From positions 1 through 8,501 of the forward strand of contig CAJUQN010000106.1 of assembly GCA_910588625.1 (NCBI GenBank): a stretch of DNA of 8,501 nt. Direction: 5' to 3'. The stretch comes from an uncultured Oscillospiraceae bacterium (GTDB lineage: Bacteria; Bacillota; Clostridia; Oscillospirales; Oscillospiraceae). The position numbers were made by a program, and so were the translations under genes. Numbering within the stretch: the first letter of the stretch is position 1; each line of letters starts with the position of its first letter. Shown here piece after piece: positions 1 to 5,293 of this stretch. Under the pieces are notes generated by a model that ran no database searches, was not told the DNA's origin, and worked only from the letters and a program-made list of their open reading frames with translations.

Positions 1-75
1 AAAACTACATTTTTTCCTCGGCGTTTTTTTACATTTTATCACTGGCGCTGACACCGGTTCTTTCCCCGATATCAG

Positions 76-276
76 ATGACGGACCGCCCGCCCACCCCTG
101 TGGAGCAGGTCTACCGGCTTGCTGAGGCAGCACAGGAATATCTGTCTCATGTCTACACTGGCAACTGCTAAACCATGCTGACGGATGATGAAGTGGTGCC
201 TTGGCTCCATGATACTGGAATGGCCTCGGCAAAGTTGACAGCTTTGCCGCCAGCCTTGAAGGGTGCTGCCGTCTGA
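76..276 (+). pseudogene. Possible decayed coding remnant, unidentified
   Basis: Frame 1 of the plus strand reads like protein from the ATG at 76: 31 residues beginning MTDRPPTPVEQVYRLAEA, then a TAA at 169-171, then 34 more residues in the same frame (TMLTDDEVVPWLHDTG followed by ASAKLTALPPALKG) to the TGA at 274-276. The composition is balanced, third positions are mostly G or C, and an acidic DDE segment follows the stop. This suggests one gene interrupted by a nonsense change at codon 32. There is no Shine-Dalgarno site before 76, and a TGA at 49-51 closes the frame upstream, so the true 5' end is not seen. Two minus-strand frames are also open across this stretch (one is the continuation past the DUF5348 stop), so a chance frame is quite possible. 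I do not recognise the family. Bases 1-75 show nothing beyond T-rich runs. Confidence 0.22.
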
Positions 277-498
277 TCACCAGCGGATGCGCACCCTCTG
301 TCCCCACAGTGTCTCGATCTGAACACCGACCAGAAACCAGCCGCGGCTGTCCATCTCAATGCGGGTGGGTACCCATTGCTCGTTCAGCCAGATGTCCATT
401 GTGGTGCCACAGTGTAGCCCACCGTAGCAGTCGTCGCTGCTGAAGTGGATATCAGCACGTCCGCTCTGCATATCGGGAATTAGAATTCCTTCTCTCAT
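277..498 (-). CDS. DUF5348 family small protein
   Basis: A 73-residue protein starting MREGILIPDMQSGRADIHF. The run YGGLHCGTTMDIWLNEQW at about residues 25-42, followed by VPTRIEMD, a WFLVG block and a C-terminal RVRIRW, matches the pattern I know for DUF5348, a short Firmicutes domain of unknown function often carried on integrative elements. The ATG at 498 is chosen because GGGAG lies 8 nt upstream; an in-frame ATG at 513 would put that GGGAG inside the coding region. The start overlaps, as ATGA, the stop of a possible 22-codon leader ORF, and a strong hairpin lies just upstream. The gene is next to AT-rich sequence and away from the housekeeping block, which fits accessory DNA. The family call is by recalled pattern only; the biochemical role is unknown. 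Confidence 0.75.
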   Translation of the reverse strand: MREGILIPDMQSGRADIHFSSDDCYGGLHCGTTMDIWLNEQWVPTRIEMDSRGWFLVGVQIETLWGQRVRIRW

Positions 499-563
499 GT
501 AGATTGCTCCCATCTAAAAATAGTAAGAAGTACCAGCCATGAGGCTGGTACTTCTTTTGCCAT
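495..563 (-). CDS. Possible 22-codon leader peptide / upstream small ORF
   Basis: An ATG at 563 is preceded by AAAAGG (571-576) with 7 nt between, and opens a 22-residue frame beginning MAKEVPASWLVLLTIF and ending in EQST. The first half is mildly hydrophobic. Its TGA at 495-497 overlaps the ATG of the DUF5348 gene by two bases (ATGA), the usual geometry for translational coupling. The perfect hairpin at 525-556 falls inside this ORF, so ribosomes translating it would melt the hairpin. Against it, the frame is very short, and part of the peptide is simply the translation of a palindrome. A longer in-frame start exists at 626 (43 residues) but lacks a Shine-Dalgarno site. Confidence 0.35.
   Translation of the reverse strand: MAKEVPASWLVLLTIFRWEQST
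525..556 (-). terminator. Perfect 14-bp hairpin, probable terminator
   Basis: AAGAAGTACCAGCC (525-538) and its exact reverse complement (543-556) flank a 4-base ATGA loop. On the minus strand the stem is followed by TTACTATTTTT, a usable U-tract, so it can end transcripts coming from lysS, whose stop lies about 140 bases upstream. On the plus strand the arm itself ends in CTTCTTTT, so it may work in both directions. Because it sits just before the DUF5348 gene it could instead act as an attenuator for that gene. Confidence 0.6.
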
Positions 564-696
564 ACCAAATCCTTTTCGTTTGTCGTAAAACTGTCGTAAA
601 ATCCAAATGTGCATTTCCAGCTTCATAACAAATCACTGCATTTACACCGGATATTTCAGCTATACGGTTCGTTTTGCAAATTTCTGATGCTGATTT
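564..696. other. AT-rich spacer between lysS and the accessory region
   Basis: A hand count gives about 37% GC, far below the adjoining lysS. It contains two exact copies of TGTCGTAAAA (581-590 and 592-601), an 11-bp period. On the minus strand the lysS reading frame stays open for 60 codons beyond the lysS stop, as far as a TAG at 514-516, but there is no credible start in that frame. No promoter, tRNA or terminator was found close behind lysS. The base composition and the repeats hint at imported DNA or the end of an old insertion. Confidence 0.4.
581..601. repeat. Two direct repeats of TGTCGTAAAA
   Basis: Two identical 10-bp units separated by a single base lie 11 bp apart, about one helical turn. 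This spacing suits a site for a DNA-binding protein, such as the arm-type site of a tyrosine recombinase, but no recombinase gene is in the window, so the function is open. Confidence 0.45.
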
Positions 697-2205
697 TTAA
701 TCCACCGGCTTCATCGTGGGGAAGAGCAAAACTTCCCGGATCGAATCATTGTTCGTCAACAGCATGACACAGCGGTCAATGCCGATGCCTAGGCCGCCTG
801 TGGGAGGCATACCGTACTCCAGCGCAGTGAGAAAGTCCTCATCCATCATGCCCGCCTCGTCGTCGCCCTTAGCCCGCAGCTCCACTTGCTTCTGGAAGCG
901 CTGACGCTGGTCGATGGGGTCGTTGAGCTCGGAGAAGGCGTTGCCCATCTCGCTGTGGCAGATAAACAGCTCAAACCGCTCCGTGAGCCGGGGGTCCTTG
1001 GGAGAGCGCTTAGCCAGCGGAGACACATCCACTGGGTGCATGGTGATAAAGGTAGGTTGGATCAGCTTCTCCTCCACCCGTTGATCGAATACCTCATACA
1101 GGGCATTGCCCCAAGTCCTGTCGGCGGTCTCGGGCAACTCCACGCCAATGGACTTGGCCGCGGCCACCGCCTCCTCGTCAGAGTTGATGACCATAAAGTC
1201 CAAACCGGTGTATTGCTTCACCGCCTCGTGCATGGGCAGACGGGGCCAGCCGGGGGTCAGGTCGATCCGCTCCCCTTGCCATTCCACCTGATAGGCGCCC
1301 AAAATCTTCTGGGCGGCGGAGGACAGCAGGTCCTCGAACAGGTCCATCATATCGTTGAAATCGGCGTAAGCCTGATACAGCTCGATGGTGGTGAACTCCG
1401 GATTGTGCCGGTTGTCCATGCCCTCGTTGCGGAAAATGCGGCCCATCTCATACACGCGCTCTAAACCGCCCACGATCAGCCGCTTCAAGGGCAGTTCGGT
1501 GGCGATGCGCATATACATATCGATGTCCAGCGTATTGTGGTGGGTGATGAAGGGCCGGGCGGTAGCGCCGCCGGAGATGGTGTTGAGTACTGGCGTCTCC
1601 ACCTCCATGAACCCGCGGGCATCCATAAAGTCCCGGACGTGCTTGATGAACTGGGAGCGGACGACGAAATTCCGCTTCACATCGGGGTTCATAATCAGGT
1701 CCACATACCGTTGGCGGCAGCGGGTCTCCACATCAGTGAGGCCGTGGAACTTCTCCGGCAGGGGCAGCAGGGACTTGGACAGCAGCGTGACGGTCTTGGC
1801 CTTGATGGAGATCTCACCCCGCTTGGTGCGGAACACCTCGCCCTCCACGCCCACAATGTCGCCGATGTCGTACTTCTTGAAAGTGGCCAGGGCCTCCTCC
1901 CCCACGTCGTCGATACGGACGTAGAGCTGGATGCGTCCATCATTGTCCTGGAGGTCGGAAAACACCGCCTTGCCCATACCGCGCTTGCTCATGAGGCGGC
2001 CCGCCAGACGGACAGTCTGCCCCTCCATCTCCTCGAAGCGGTCCTTCACCTCGGCGCTGTGGTGGGTGACGTCGAACCTGGTGATGACAAACGGGTCGGC
2101 TCCACGCTCCCGCAGGTCGGCCAGCTTATCCCGCCGGACCCGGAGCAGCTCGGACAGGGAGGGTTCCTCCTGGACGCCCTGCTGGTTGTTGGTCTGATCA
2201 GACAT
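697..2205 (-). CDS. lysS: Lysine--tRNA ligase (class II LysRS)
   Basis: A 502-residue cytosolic enzyme that charges tRNA(Lys) with lysine using ATP. An N-terminal OB-fold anticodon-binding domain covers about residues 60-145. The class II catalytic core follows, with motif 1 near 178-206, motif 2 at 255-280 (GRIFRNEGMDNRHNPEF, then TTIELYQAY) and motif 3 at 471-482 (GLGIGIDRCVML). It ends in KPVD, as many LysRS do. Length agrees with the bacterial family (about 500). The ATG at 2205 is chosen because AAGGAGAG lies just upstream; the frame remains open 34 codons further but that part does not look like LysRS. It lies 34 nt behind greA on the same strand with no terminator between, so the two are probably cotranscribed. 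No T-box leader is seen. The 3' side abuts AT-rich accessory sequence. Confidence 0.97.
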   Translation of the reverse strand: MSDQTNNQQGVQEEPSLSELLRVRRDKLADLRERGADPFVITRFDVTHHSAEVKDRFEEMEGQTVRLAGRLMSKRGMGKAVFSDLQDNDGRIQLYVRIDDVGEEALATFKKYDIGDIVGVEGEVFRTKRGEISIKAKTVTLLSKSLLPLPEKFHGLTDVETRCRQRYVDLIMNPDVKRNFVVRSQFIKHVRDFMDARGFMEVETPVLNTISGGATARPFITHHNTLDIDMYMRIATELPLKRLIVGGLERVYEMGRIFRNEGMDNRHNPEFTTIELYQAYADFNDMMDLFEDLLSSAAQKILGAYQVEWQGERIDLTPGWPRLPMHEAVKQYTGLDFMVINSDEEAVAAAKSIGVELPETADRTWGNALYEVFDQRVEEKLIQPTFITMHPVDVSPLAKRSPKDPRLTERFELFICHSEMGNAFSELNDPIDQRQRFQKQVELRAKGDDEAGMMDEDFLTALEYGMPPTGGLGIGIDRCVMLLTNNDSIREVLLFPTMKPVD

Positions 2206-2239
2206 TGATCTCTCTCCTTTGTATCTGGAAGGGCCGCCA

Positions 2240-2713
2240 TCACCGCTCAATGGCGACCACCTCATATTCAATGTTGCCCGCCGGGGCCTCCACCACAGCG
2301 ATCTCACCGATGGCCTTGCCCAGCAGAGCCTTTCCGAAAGGGGATTCCTCGGAGATGCGGCCGTTCATGGGATCTGCCTCCTGGGAACCCACCACCTGAT
2401 AGGTCTCCTCGTCTCCAGTGATCACATCCTTCACTGTGATCTTGCATCCCATGCCCACAATATCAGTGTCGTCGGTGTTCTCTTCGATGACCACATAGTT
2501 GGCCAGGATGTTCTCCACCTCGGCAATACGGGAGTACAGCTTGCCCTGCTCGTTTTTCGCCTCGTCGTACTCGCTGTTCTCAGACAGGTCGCCGAAGGAG
2601 CGGGCCTCCTTGATGAGGTCAGCCACCTCTTTTTCCCTCACCGTTTTAAGGTAGGTCAGCTCCTGCTTCAATTCCTCCAGGCGCTCAGCGCTTAGCTTAT
2701 ATTCCTTGGCCAT
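2240..2713 (-). CDS. greA: Transcription elongation factor GreA
   Basis: A 157-residue protein matching GreA in length and layout. The N-terminal antiparallel coiled coil (about 1-75) carries the acidic tip in ARSFGDLSENSEYDEAKNEQ, whose Asp/Glu residues reach through the RNA polymerase secondary channel and promote cleavage of backtracked RNA. The C-terminal FKBP-like domain includes the typical SPFGKALLGKAIGE stretch. The start is the ATG at 2713 (MAKEYKLSAE). An in-frame ATG at 2725 directly abuts the AAAGG ribosome site and is too close to it, whereas 2713 has 12 nt, slightly long. A consensus promoter and a roughly 85-nt leader with a hairpin precede it, and lysS follows after 34 nt. Confidence 0.96.
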   Translation of the reverse strand: MAKEYKLSAERLEELKQELTYLKTVREKEVADLIKEARSFGDLSENSEYDEAKNEQGKLYSRIAEVENILANYVVIEENTDDTDIVGMGCKITVKDVITGDEETYQVVGSQEADPMNGRISEESPFGKALLGKAIGEIAVVEAPAGNIEYEVVAIER

Positions 2714-2734
2714 CTTTTGTCTCATCCTTTCTTT

Positions 2735-2758
2735 GTCCACCCGTCTAGGCGGACGGAC
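2735..2758 (-). promoter_or_regulatory. Leader hairpin upstream of greA
   Basis: In the minus-strand RNA, GUCCGUCCG and CGGGUGGAC pair over 9 positions around a 6-base loop, two of the pairs being G-U. The same bases on the plus strand would give two A-C mismatches, so the fold suits the greA transcript only. It sits just before the AAAGG ribosome site and could modulate greA translation. There is no U-tract, so a simple terminator is unlikely. Confidence 0.35.
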
Positions 2759-2806
2759 TGTAACCACCTCAGGCGGATGGCTCGGTCGCAACAGTTGTTC
2801 TATGGA

Positions 2807-2835
2807 ATTATAGATATTTTCCCCGCTTTTGTCAA
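2807..2835 (-). promoter_or_regulatory. Consensus sigma-A promoter for greA-lysS
   Basis: TTGACA (2830-2835) and TATAAT (2807-2812), read on the minus strand, are separated by exactly 17 bases, a perfect match to the vegetative consensus. The predicted transcript starts near 2800, giving a greA leader of about 85 nt. It lies between the end of the TIGR04086 gene and greA, so greA-lysS is an independent unit. Confidence 0.85.
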
Positions 2836-2865
2836 GTGGTTCCAGGCAGGCCAGCGGAAACCCGT

Positions 2866-3288
2866 TCATTTTTTCCTGCCGGACCCCCGTCTTTTCTTCC
2901 CGCCGCCCCCCAGCATTCCTGCCAGCGCACCACCGCACAGACAGCCCGCCAGTTCGATCAAGGCTTGGGGCCCAAAGGTCAAATCATCGCTTATCAGCAG
3001 ACCTACCGCCAGAATGAGTAGATAACACACCACTCCGGTGAGCAATCCTCCCACCAACCGCCGGGACTTCCACTTAGAGCAGGCCAGCAGACCGCCGCCG
3101 ATGCAGCCCAGCACACAGGCCGCCGCCGTCAGCTGAGATGTGGAATTCTCCTTTAATATACCGTTGGACACCGCCAGTGCGCCTAGAAGTAAAATCACCA
3201 GCTCAATACCCAGGGCCAGCAGGCCGCCCAGCGCCACCCCCGTGGCCATCTGGACCGCGTTGGTCCCCTGTACCTCGGCCTTACCCAT
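2866..3288 (-). CDS. TIGR04086 family membrane protein (YrzE-like)
   Basis: A 140-residue, very hydrophobic protein with four predicted membrane segments at about 15-40, 54-71, 77-99 and 107-126, and a strongly basic tail (KKRRGSGRKK). The second and fourth segments resemble each other (VLGCIGGGLLAC and LAGCLCGGALAG), so the protein looks like two related two-helix halves. This, the size and the position next to yajC fit the TIGR04086 family of Clostridia and Bacilli, whose function is unknown. The ATG at 3288 is chosen because AAAAGGGG lies 8 nt upstream; a GTG three codons earlier leaves no room for it. That ribosome site is inside a long hairpin. The yajC gene ends 74 nt upstream and probably supplies the transcript. 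Confidence 0.8.
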   Translation of the reverse strand: MGKAEVQGTNAVQMATGVALGGLLALGIELVILLLGALAVSNGILKENSTSQLTAAACVLGCIGGGLLACSKWKSRRLVGGLLTGVVCYLLILAVGLLISDDLTFGPQALIELAGCLCGGALAGMLGGGGKKRRGSGRKK

Positions 3289-3291
3289 CAA

Positions 3292-3340
3292 AAGCACCCC
3301 TTTTCACATGGTTTCTATACCATATGCAAAAGGGGTGCTT
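3292..3340 (-). promoter_or_regulatory. Long hairpin burying the TIGR04086 ribosome site
   Basis: AAGCACCCCTTTT (3292-3304) is exactly complementary to 3328-3340. Inside it, bases 3305-3306 pair with 3325-3326 past one bulged base (3327), and after a single mismatch ATGGT (3308-3312) pairs with ACCAT (3319-3323). This gives about 20 base pairs around a 6-base loop. On the minus strand the 3' arm contains the AAAAGGGG Shine-Dalgarno site of the gene starting at 3288 and is followed by TTTTG. It may block translation of that gene, weakly terminate the yajC transcript, or protect its 3' end. Confidence 0.65.
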
Positions 3341-3362
3341 GTCATTCCTGGTCAGGTGCGGA

Positions 3363-3668
3363 TCACTTTTTGTCCTTTTTCTTATCCTCAGTCTCAGTTA
3401 CAGGGGCCTCCTCGGTGCTCTGAGTACCCTTACTGGAGATGGCCCACTTAGTGAACTCAATCCGAACACGATCAGCCCCGGTTTCCATCACGATGGTCTG
3501 GTCCTTTACGGCGCAGATGGTGCCCACAATGCCGCCGATGGTGGTGATGGCGTCGCCCACCTTCAGGCTGTTGCGCATTTCCTCGGCAGCTTTCTTCTTT
3601 TTATTCTCCGGCCGAATCAGCAGGAAGTACATGACAGCCAGCATGACCACGATCATAATAATTTCCAC
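3363..3668 (-). CDS. yajC: Sec translocase accessory subunit YajC
   Basis: A 101-residue protein with a single N-terminal membrane helix (about 1-18) ending in the family hallmark FLLIRPENKKKK, then a small cytosolic domain with SLKVGDAITTIGGIVGTI at 34-51, typical of YajC. The tail is charged and rich in Thr, Glu and Lys. YajC associates with SecDF and the SecYEG channel at the inner membrane; secDF is not in this window. The start is a GTG at 3668, with GGGGG 9 nt upstream; the first ATG (3656) would be about 21 nt from it and would clip the helix. It has its own promoter in the gap behind tgt. Confidence 0.93.
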   Translation of the reverse strand: MEIIMIVVMLAVMYFLLIRPENKKKKAAEEMRNSLKVGDAITTIGGIVGTICAVKDQTIVMETGADRVRIEFTKWAISSKGTQSTEEAPVTETEDKKKDKK

Positions 3669-3714
3669 TTAGTTTTTCCCCCAATGTAAAATTTGAATGA
3701 AGCGGTTATGACGT

Positions 3715-3743
3715 ATTATAGCGGCTTTTTGTCAGAAAAACAA
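3715..3743 (-). promoter_or_regulatory. Sigma-A-type promoter for yajC
   Basis: On the minus strand TTGTTT (3738-3743) and a perfect TATAAT (3715-3720) are 17 bases apart. The transcript would start near 3708, about 40 nt before the yajC GTG. It lies just downstream of the tgt stop; no convincing terminator separates tgt from it, so readthrough from tgt could add to this promoter. Confidence 0.7.
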
Positions 3744-3773
3744 CCCCTATTTTTCCAAAGATGCAAAACTGGC

Positions 3774-4907
3774 TCAATCCGCCCGTCCGGATAGCCTTTC
3801 CGAATACTCCGCCCGAAAGGCGGCGAACTGTCCCGCATCTAGGGCGTCTCGGATGCGCTGAACCAGATTATTGTAGAAATAAAGGTTGTGCATCACCGCC
3901 AGGCGCATGGCCAGCATCTCCCCCGCCACAAACAGGTGGCGGAGGTAAGCCCGTGAGAAATTCCGGCATACCGGGCAGTCACAGGCAGGGGCAATAGGCC
4001 GCTCGTCCAGCTTGAAACGCTCATTTTTGATGTTCAGCGCGCCCTCCCAGGTAAACAGTTTGCCGTGGCGGGCGTTGCGGGCGGGCATGACGCAGTCAAA
4101 GAAGTCCACGCCCCGGGCCACCGCCTCAATAATATTCGAGGGCGTCCCCACCCCCATGAGATACCGGGGCTTGTCCACGGGCATATGGGGCTCCACCGCC
4201 TCAATAATGTGGTACATCACCTCGGTGGGCTCCCCCACCGCCAGGCCGCCAATGGCGTAGCCGCCGCACTCAATTTTAGCCGTCTCCTTCATGTGCCACA
4301 CCCGCAGATCCTCGTAAGTGGCCCCCTGATTGATGGCAAACAGCACCTGTCCAGGGTTGACACAGTCTGGCAAGGAGTTCAACTTGTCATGCTCTGCCAC
4401 ACAACGCTCCAACCAGCGCAAGGTCCGCTCGCAGGAGGCCTTGGCGTAGCCATAAGGCGCGGGATTTTCCACACATTCGTCAAAGGCCATGGCTATGTCG
4501 CTTCCCAGGTTGGCCTGGACGCGCATAGACTCCTCCGGCCCCATAAAGATACGCTTCCCGTCGATGTGGGAGGCAAATGTGACACCCTCCTCGGTGATTT
4601 TCCGCAGTCCCGCCAGCGAGAACACCTGGAAACCACCGGAGTCAGTGAGCATGGGCCCATCCCAGCGCATAAACTTGTGGAGCCCGCCCATCTGCCGCAC
4701 CACGTCGTCCCCAGGCCGCAGGTGGAGGTGGTAGGTATTTGACAGCTCAATCTGACAACCGATCTCTTTCAAATCGAAGGCGGACAGCGCCCCCTTGATG
4801 GCTCCCTGAGTACCCACGTTCATAAACACCGGGGTCTGCGCCACACCGTGAGGACAGGTGAACTCCCCCCGCCGGGCAGTGCCCTCCGTTTTGATCACTC
4901 GAAACAT
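3774..4907 (-). CDS. tgt: Queuine/preQ1 tRNA-guanine transglycosylase
   Basis: A 377-residue cytosolic enzyme that swaps guanine-34 in the anticodons of Asn, Asp, His and Tyr tRNAs for preQ1 in the bacterial queuosine pathway. Seen in the sequence: TDSGGFQVFS with the conserved Asp at 89, the substrate-binding Asp 143 in AFDEC, GGLAVGEP at 220-227, and GVDFFDCVMPARNARHG with the probable nucleophile Asp 271. A zinc site is formed by Cys 309, 311 and 314 plus His 340; the 31-residue span from the first Cys to His is as in the E. coli enzyme. Length is normal. The ATG at 4907 has AGG 7 nt upstream. A small TfoX-C protein gene ends 38 nt before it and probably shares its promoter. The usual partner queA is not in the window. 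Confidence 0.97.
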   Translation of the reverse strand: MFRVIKTEGTARRGEFTCPHGVAQTPVFMNVGTQGAIKGALSAFDLKEIGCQIELSNTYHLHLRPGDDVVRQMGGLHKFMRWDGPMLTDSGGFQVFSLAGLRKITEEGVTFASHIDGKRIFMGPEESMRVQANLGSDIAMAFDECVENPAPYGYAKASCERTLRWLERCVAEHDKLNSLPDCVNPGQVLFAINQGATYEDLRVWHMKETAKIECGGYAIGGLAVGEPTEVMYHIIEAVEPHMPVDKPRYLMGVGTPSNIIEAVARGVDFFDCVMPARNARHGKLFTWEGALNIKNERFKLDERPIAPACDCPVCRNFSRAYLRHLFVAGEMLAMRLAVMHNLYFYNNLVQRIRDALDAGQFAAFRAEYSERLSGRAD

Positions 4908-4945
4908 AATTTTTCCTCACAATCCTCTATACCAGGTTTTCAATT

Positions 4946-5173
4946 TCACTTTATGCGCTGGGGGCAGCAGACTCTCTTTTTGATCCCCTCCGCCGCTCCA
5001 GCCAGCGCTTCCAGCTGATGGAGACAGGCAGTGGGGTCTACCTGGGCACGGACGCGTAGGAATGCCTCTCCTGCCCCCAATGCCCGAAACTGCTCTGGGG
5101 TTGTTACGCCGATGTTTTCCAAATTTTCCGCCAGCTTTGGGCCGATATTGGGTAGGTCTGTTAAACGCTCCAT
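4946..5173 (-). CDS. Small TfoX C-terminal-domain (helix-hairpin-helix) protein
   Basis: A 75-residue protein beginning MERLTDLPNIGPKLAENL. The LPNIGPKLAENLENIGVTT run at about 6-24 is a helix-hairpin-helix-like element, followed by FRALGAGEAFLRVRAQ and a helical tail. This is the layout of the TfoX C-terminal domain as a stand-alone protein, without the N-terminal TfoX part. The ATG at 5173 has GGGAG 8 nt upstream; a TTG seven codons earlier lacks its own site. It is the first gene behind a good promoter, with tgt starting 38 nt after it. Nucleic-acid binding is plausible from the fold, but no function is established here. The tail is basic with two adjacent cysteines. Confidence 0.75.
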   Translation of the reverse strand: MERLTDLPNIGPKLAENLENIGVTTPEQFRALGAGEAFLRVRAQVDPTACLHQLEALAGAAEGIKKRVCCPQRIK

Positions 5174-5205
5174 GACGTGGTCTCCCTCCCGCAAATTGCT
5201 TCCTT

Positions 5206-5234
5206 ATTATGACACAAAGCGGACCGCAAGTCAA
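5206..5234 (-). promoter_or_regulatory. Sigma-A promoter for the TfoX-C gene and tgt
   Basis: TTGACT (5229-5234) and CATAAT (5206-5211), read on the minus strand, are 17 bases apart, each one base off consensus. The transcript would begin near 5199, about 25 nt before the ATG at 5173. Confidence 0.75.
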
Positions 5235-5259
5235 TCAGCTCAAAAACGTGCCGGAAAAT

Positions 5260-5289
5260 GGGAGGGACAGGCGCCTACCTGTCCCTCTC
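5260..5289 (-). terminator. Hairpin terminator of the epimerase operon
   Basis: GAGGGACAGG (5262-5271) and CCTGTCCCTC (5278-5287) form a perfect 10-bp stem around a 6-base loop, extendable by a G-T and a G-C pair. It begins a few bases after the epimerase stop. On the minus strand it is followed by CCATTTTCC, a modest U-tract. Confidence 0.7.
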
Positions 5290-5293
5290 TTAT

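Noticed and set aside
6..37. Two TACATTTT copies 24 bases apart at the left edge
   Set aside because: Short and T-rich; easily expected by chance, and no array continues.
886..2208. Long plus-strand open frames of up to 223 codons opposite lysS
   Set aside because: They are antisense shadows of a clearly identified LysRS in GC-rich DNA and have no recognisable domain or ribosome site.
2206..2307. A 34-codon N-terminal extension of lysS
   Set aside because: It overlaps the end of greA, looks unlike LysRS, and a clear AAGGAGAG site marks the ATG at 2205.
2714..2938. A 75-codon N-terminal extension of greA
   Set aside because: It runs through the promoter and overlaps the end of the TIGR04086 gene; GreA length and the ribosome site support the start at 2713.
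3736..3757. GAAAAA/TTTTTC inverted repeat between tgt and yajC as a tgt terminator
   Set aside because: Only six A/T pairs, with no stable GC stem; it overlaps the yajC -35 region.
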